From the NCBI RefSeq assembly GCF_000525875.1, contig NZ_AODF01000001.1, positions 288,519-352,518 on the forward strand: a stretch of DNA of 64,000 nucleotides. The letters are read 5' to 3'. Numbering within the stretch: position 1 is the stretch's first letter; the number at the start of each line of letters is the position of its first letter. The position numbers and the translations under genes were made by a program. Positions 61,879-64,000 of the stretch are shown piece by piece. The DNA is from Listeria floridensis FSL S10-1187. Its GTDB lineage: Bacteria > Bacillota > Bacilli > Lactobacillales > Listeriaceae. Under the pieces are notes generated by a model, which worked only from the letters and a program-made list of their open reading frames with translations, searched no databases and was not told the DNA's origin.

Positions 61879-62097
61879 TTACCTCCTAGCCTGAAACTGG
61901 TTTTTCAACTGATCCGCGTACACATTACTCCCGCTAAACAAATCATCCATCGTCACTTCTGTTTTTGGTACTTCCCGCTGTTCCTGCGTATAACTATTCC
62001 CAAAAACAGTCTCCGTTTTCGTCGCCCCAATCCGATTCGTCGTAAACTTGGACGCATCCAAATTCCGAATGTCTTCCTCAGCCTCATCTCATATAGG
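61879..62097 (-). pseudogene. Remnant of a T7SS toxin gene
   Basis: Fragment homologous to the toxin at 27397-29022: DEAEEDIRNLD is joined directly to ASKFTTNRIGATKTETV and continues to NQFQA, then ends in the ribosome binding site of the next gene. Compared with the full gene, about 60 codons are missing between two copies of the 12-bp sequence ATCCAAATTCCG, so a repeat-mediated deletion occurred. No start codon belongs to it and the toxin domain is absent. Confidence 0.85.
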
Positions 62098-62253
62098 CTA
62101 AAAATAGCTTGGTGCGTATTTCTTTCAATGGGTCTTTATTTTTCTCCTTTATTTTAAGCCAACAAAAAAAACGATACAAGCAAGTTACTCTCACTCGTAT
62201 CGTTTCAATAATTAACAAATTAGCTCTTTACACATCAAATAAAACGTCAAAGG

Positions 62254-62392
62254 GACTAGAAAATCCCTCTAAACTTTTGTACTATAAATATAGCTAGCTT
62301 TTGTTAGCTGTTGGCAACTTGATTAGTGAGTTCACGCTTACTATTCAAGGCTTTACTATCCGACGCCAATCAGATAGTAGAGTGCCTTTTTT
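62254..62392. repeat. Twin repeat, copy 2, downstream of an immunity gene
   Basis: Counterpart of 61351-61489. The inverted repeat has one mismatched pair here. The last 13 codons of the immunity gene at 62345-62815 (GTLLSDWRRIVKP) are encoded inside it. The 155 bp between this repeat and the toxin remnant (62098-62253) hold no gene. Confidence 0.8.
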
Positions 62393-62815
62393 TATTTTTT
62401 TTATTCTATAATCCAGTTCTGATAATGCTTCTTCAACATCTTCTTCTAACTGAGTGTTATCTTTGTACGACTCAATAATTGTTTTGTATTTTACATTTCC
62501 TGAATTCCCAAGCATACTTAATATATAACTCAAACATTCATCATTAAATTCATTTAAGTGATTAATGATTGGGTTCAAATTAATTGATTTCTCAACCTCT
62601 GGAGCCTTCGAACCTTCTAACATTGCATCTAGTATTGATTCTTTAACATCATTATCATCTTGTAATGTAGCTTGAACAGCTAAATTATCAATAATTTCTA
62701 TAGCTTTATCATCTGGTTCGTCACCATAATCTAAAATATCTCTTATATAACCTACTGCTTCTAATTTATCATTCTTATTTTTTTCTGAATCTTTTAAAAT
62801 ACTTAACCAATCCAT
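62345..62815 (-). CDS. Putative immunity protein of the type 30 toxin
   Basis: A 156-residue, all-helical, acidic protein (MDWLSILKDSEKNKNDKLEAVGYIRDILD..., LNEFNDECLSYILSMLGNSG) that reads like a small HEAT-type alpha-solenoid, a shape common among immunity proteins. AGGAGG lies 7 nt before the ATG and the gene starts 17 bp after the toxin stop. A poly-A/T run near 62385-62402 makes the extreme C-terminus uncertain: a shift would end it just after RIKKIKK. Confidence 0.65.
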   Translation of the reverse strand: MDWLSILKDSEKNKNDKLEAVGYIRDILDYGDEPDDKAIEIIDNLAVQATLQDDNDVKESILDAMLEGSKAPEVEKSINLNPIINHLNEFNDECLSYILSMLGNSGNVKYKTIIESYKDNTQLEEDVEEALSELDYRIKKIKKGTLLSDWRRIVKP

Positions 62816-62832
62816 TTAGATTCCTCCTGCTT

Positions 62833-64000
62833 TTATTTTTTTGGTGGTTGAATCGGAATATGAGTACTATTTATAAGATCTTCATTATAAAATTCACTAT
62901 TAGGTCTTGATATTCCAGGAGGTTGAAATTCTCCAGCTACAGGATCTAAATATTTTTTCCCTTTTTGTACTCTCACAATCCAACCATCTGCAGAATTACT
63001 TCCTGCTGGTGCTGATGCATCTGGCCCATGAACTCTAACAGTCATTTTTGTTCCATCAGAAGCTTTCCAGGTATATTCAAAGCCTTCTGTTACTTTTCCT
63101 GGCTGAGGTGTTAAAACTCGTTTATTAGCATCTTTAGGAATTCTAGACAAAATATCATCTACGCTGGTACCTTGTAAATTACTAAAATCCCCAACATTCC
63201 CCGAACCTAAACCACCAGCCCCACTGGCTTTCTCCATTATACCATCTGCCTTACTTCCCCCGCCAAGATTCACATCAAACTGCTGCAACGTAGCCTGCAA
63301 TTTATCCGTCCGTGCAAGCACCTTCGAGCTACCAGATGTACCCAGTCCGCCAACATCCGCCATCGCGAGTTGCTGTCGTGGCGGTAAGTTCAAACTATTC
63401 CCCCATTTCGCTCCGACTTTCCCGATCGTATCTAAACCGCGCGATAGCTTCTTAACCCCGCTATGCGCCGCATCCGCGAGCGACCCTTTCAAACTTCTTA
63501 CCCGCATCTCCGCTTGATTCTTTCCAATCCGAACCAAATCCTCTGCTTTCGATACCGCTGTTTGCTTGCCGCGCATCACCAGCCGACTAAGTTCCGCTAA
63601 GTGTCCCGTTTCCCCGAGCACTCGCGTCCCGCCAGACATCGCCTTTACGCCCGGAACTAGGTCAAACAGCGAAAATGCTCCACGTAATGCGCGTTCCGAC
63701 GTAGCCATCTCACGCCCCGTCAGCCAATCTTTTCCCGTCACTGCCGCACTCATTTCTAGACTGCCATAAGCCGCCCCAAGCACGAGACCAGCAGGCGGAC
63801 AAAAAATCGCAACCCCGACGATCGCGACCGTCGCCGCAACATTCACCCAAAACTCCTTTTTCTGCTGTTCATCCTGAATCGACGTATACGCAAACGCGCG
63901 CGTATTCAGCATCGCCGCTCGAAAATCGTTCTCTGAAACCGCTTCTTCCGGATTCAACTTCTTCCACGCCTGAAACTGGTTTTTCAACTGATCGGCGTAC
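62833..64000 (-). CDS. T7SS polymorphic toxin with type 30 toxin domain, 5' end outside the window
   Basis: Second copy of the T7SS effector; the first codons are beyond the right edge. The visible part includes the hydrophobic pre-toxin region (AIFCPPAGLVLGAAYGSLEM, GREMATSERALRGAFSLFDLVPGV) and an Ala/Gly-rich linker. The C-terminal domain of about 100 residues (SRIPKDANKRVLTPQPGKV...VRVHGPDASAPAGSN...INSTHIPIQPPKK) I recognise as the polymorphic toxin type 30 (Ntox30) family, of nuclease-like predicted function. The frame is intact as far as seen, unlike the copy at 27397. The immunity gene follows. Confidence 0.82.
   Translation of the reverse strand, partial: YADQLKNQFQAWKKLNPEEAVSENDFRAAMLNTRAFAYTSIQDEQQKKEFWVNVAATVAIVGVAIFCPPAGLVLGAAYGSLEMSAAVTGKDWLTGREMATSERALRGAFSLFDLVPGVKAMSGGTRVLGETGHLAELSRLVMRGKQTAVSKAEDLVRIGKNQAEMRVRSLKGSLADAAHSGVKKLSRGLDTIGKVGAKWGNSLNLPPRQQLAMADVGGLGTSGSSKVLARTDKLQATLQQFDVNLGGGSKADGIMEKASGAGGLGSGNVGDFSNLQGTSVDDILSRIPKDANKRVLTPQPGKVTEGFEYTWKASDGTKMTVRVHGPDASAPAGSNSADGWIVRVQKGKKYLDPVAGEFQPPGISRPNSEFYNEDLINSTHIPIQPPKK
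63232..64000. repeat. Direct repeat, copy 2 (toxin core)
   Basis: Counterpart of 27779-28546, same orientation, about 95% identical by eye; it runs off the right edge and may be longer. The pair frames about 35 kb carrying the T7SS, kdp, PTS and rhamnose genes. Confidence 0.85.

Overview
The window is from a low-GC Gram-positive chromosome and the gene content points to the genus Listeria (sensu lato). rplC-rpsJ is followed by the complete flavin-based extracellular electron transfer (EET) locus (fmnA, dmkA, fmnB, pplA, ndh2, eetA, eetB, dmkB), then tuf-fusA-rpsG-rpsL, a UspA-type gene, rpiB, kdpFABCDE and a lactose/cellobiose-type PTS operon. This is, from memory, the order of the lmo2632-lmo2685 segment of L. 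monocytogenes. The proteins and accessory genes differ enough that I would not name a species; a non-sensu-stricto, rhamnose-using Listeria fits.

Layout. 1-990: start of the S10 ribosomal operon (minus strand) with its promoter. 1071-9502: EET locus, in two divergent arms. The minus arm carries flavin export and attachment (FmnA, FmnB), demethylmenaquinone synthesis (DmkA) and the flavinylated lipoprotein PplA. The plus arm carries the membrane-extended NADH dehydrogenase Ndh2, EetA/EetB and the polyprenyl synthase DmkB. 9520-14400: a lipoprotein phosphoesterase, a secreted beta-helix protein and two cytosolic genes of unknown role. 14473-19094: the str operon. 19141-25650: two dGTPase paralogues, small membrane and secreted proteins, a Nudix hydrolase and a methyltransferase-like protein. 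25953-41561: UspA, then a complete type VII secretion (T7SS) operon on the minus strand (esaA-essA-esaB-essB-essC, four small T7SS-associated genes, a polymorphic toxin and its immunity gene), then rpiB. 41565-41806: a dense cluster of DnaA boxes. 41880-50723: an oxidoreductase and kdpFABCDE. 50885-53050: a sigma-54-type PTS operon. 53463-61190: a complete L-rhamnose operon with an AraC regulator. 61351-64000: a second T7SS toxin/immunity island with a partial toxin, a deletion remnant, two immunity genes and a twin repeat.

How the parts work together. NADH oxidised by Ndh2 reduces the demethylmenaquinone made by DmkA/DmkB, and electrons pass to extracellular flavins on PplA placed there by FmnB. 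The T7SS operon builds an EssC-driven export machine and carries its own toxin-immunity module. The rhamnose genes form a full path (uptake, mutarotation, isomerisation, phosphorylation, aldol cleavage, lactaldehyde reduction).

Caution on sequence quality. At least 14 genes carry a single-frame indel, mostly in homopolymer runs (fmnB, eetA, the phosphoesterase, the beta-helix gene, both dGTPases, a secreted protein, a membrane protein, essC, essA, esaA, an oxidoreductase, kdpD, rhaB). Long core genes such as fusA, tuf, kdpA, kdpB and ndh2 are intact. The density suggests sequencing or assembly error rather than decay in most cases, so I annotate these as single genes with a marked frameshift. 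The T7SS toxin at 27397-29022 is different: it has three independent lesions, including a nonsense codon, and is probably a real pseudogene.
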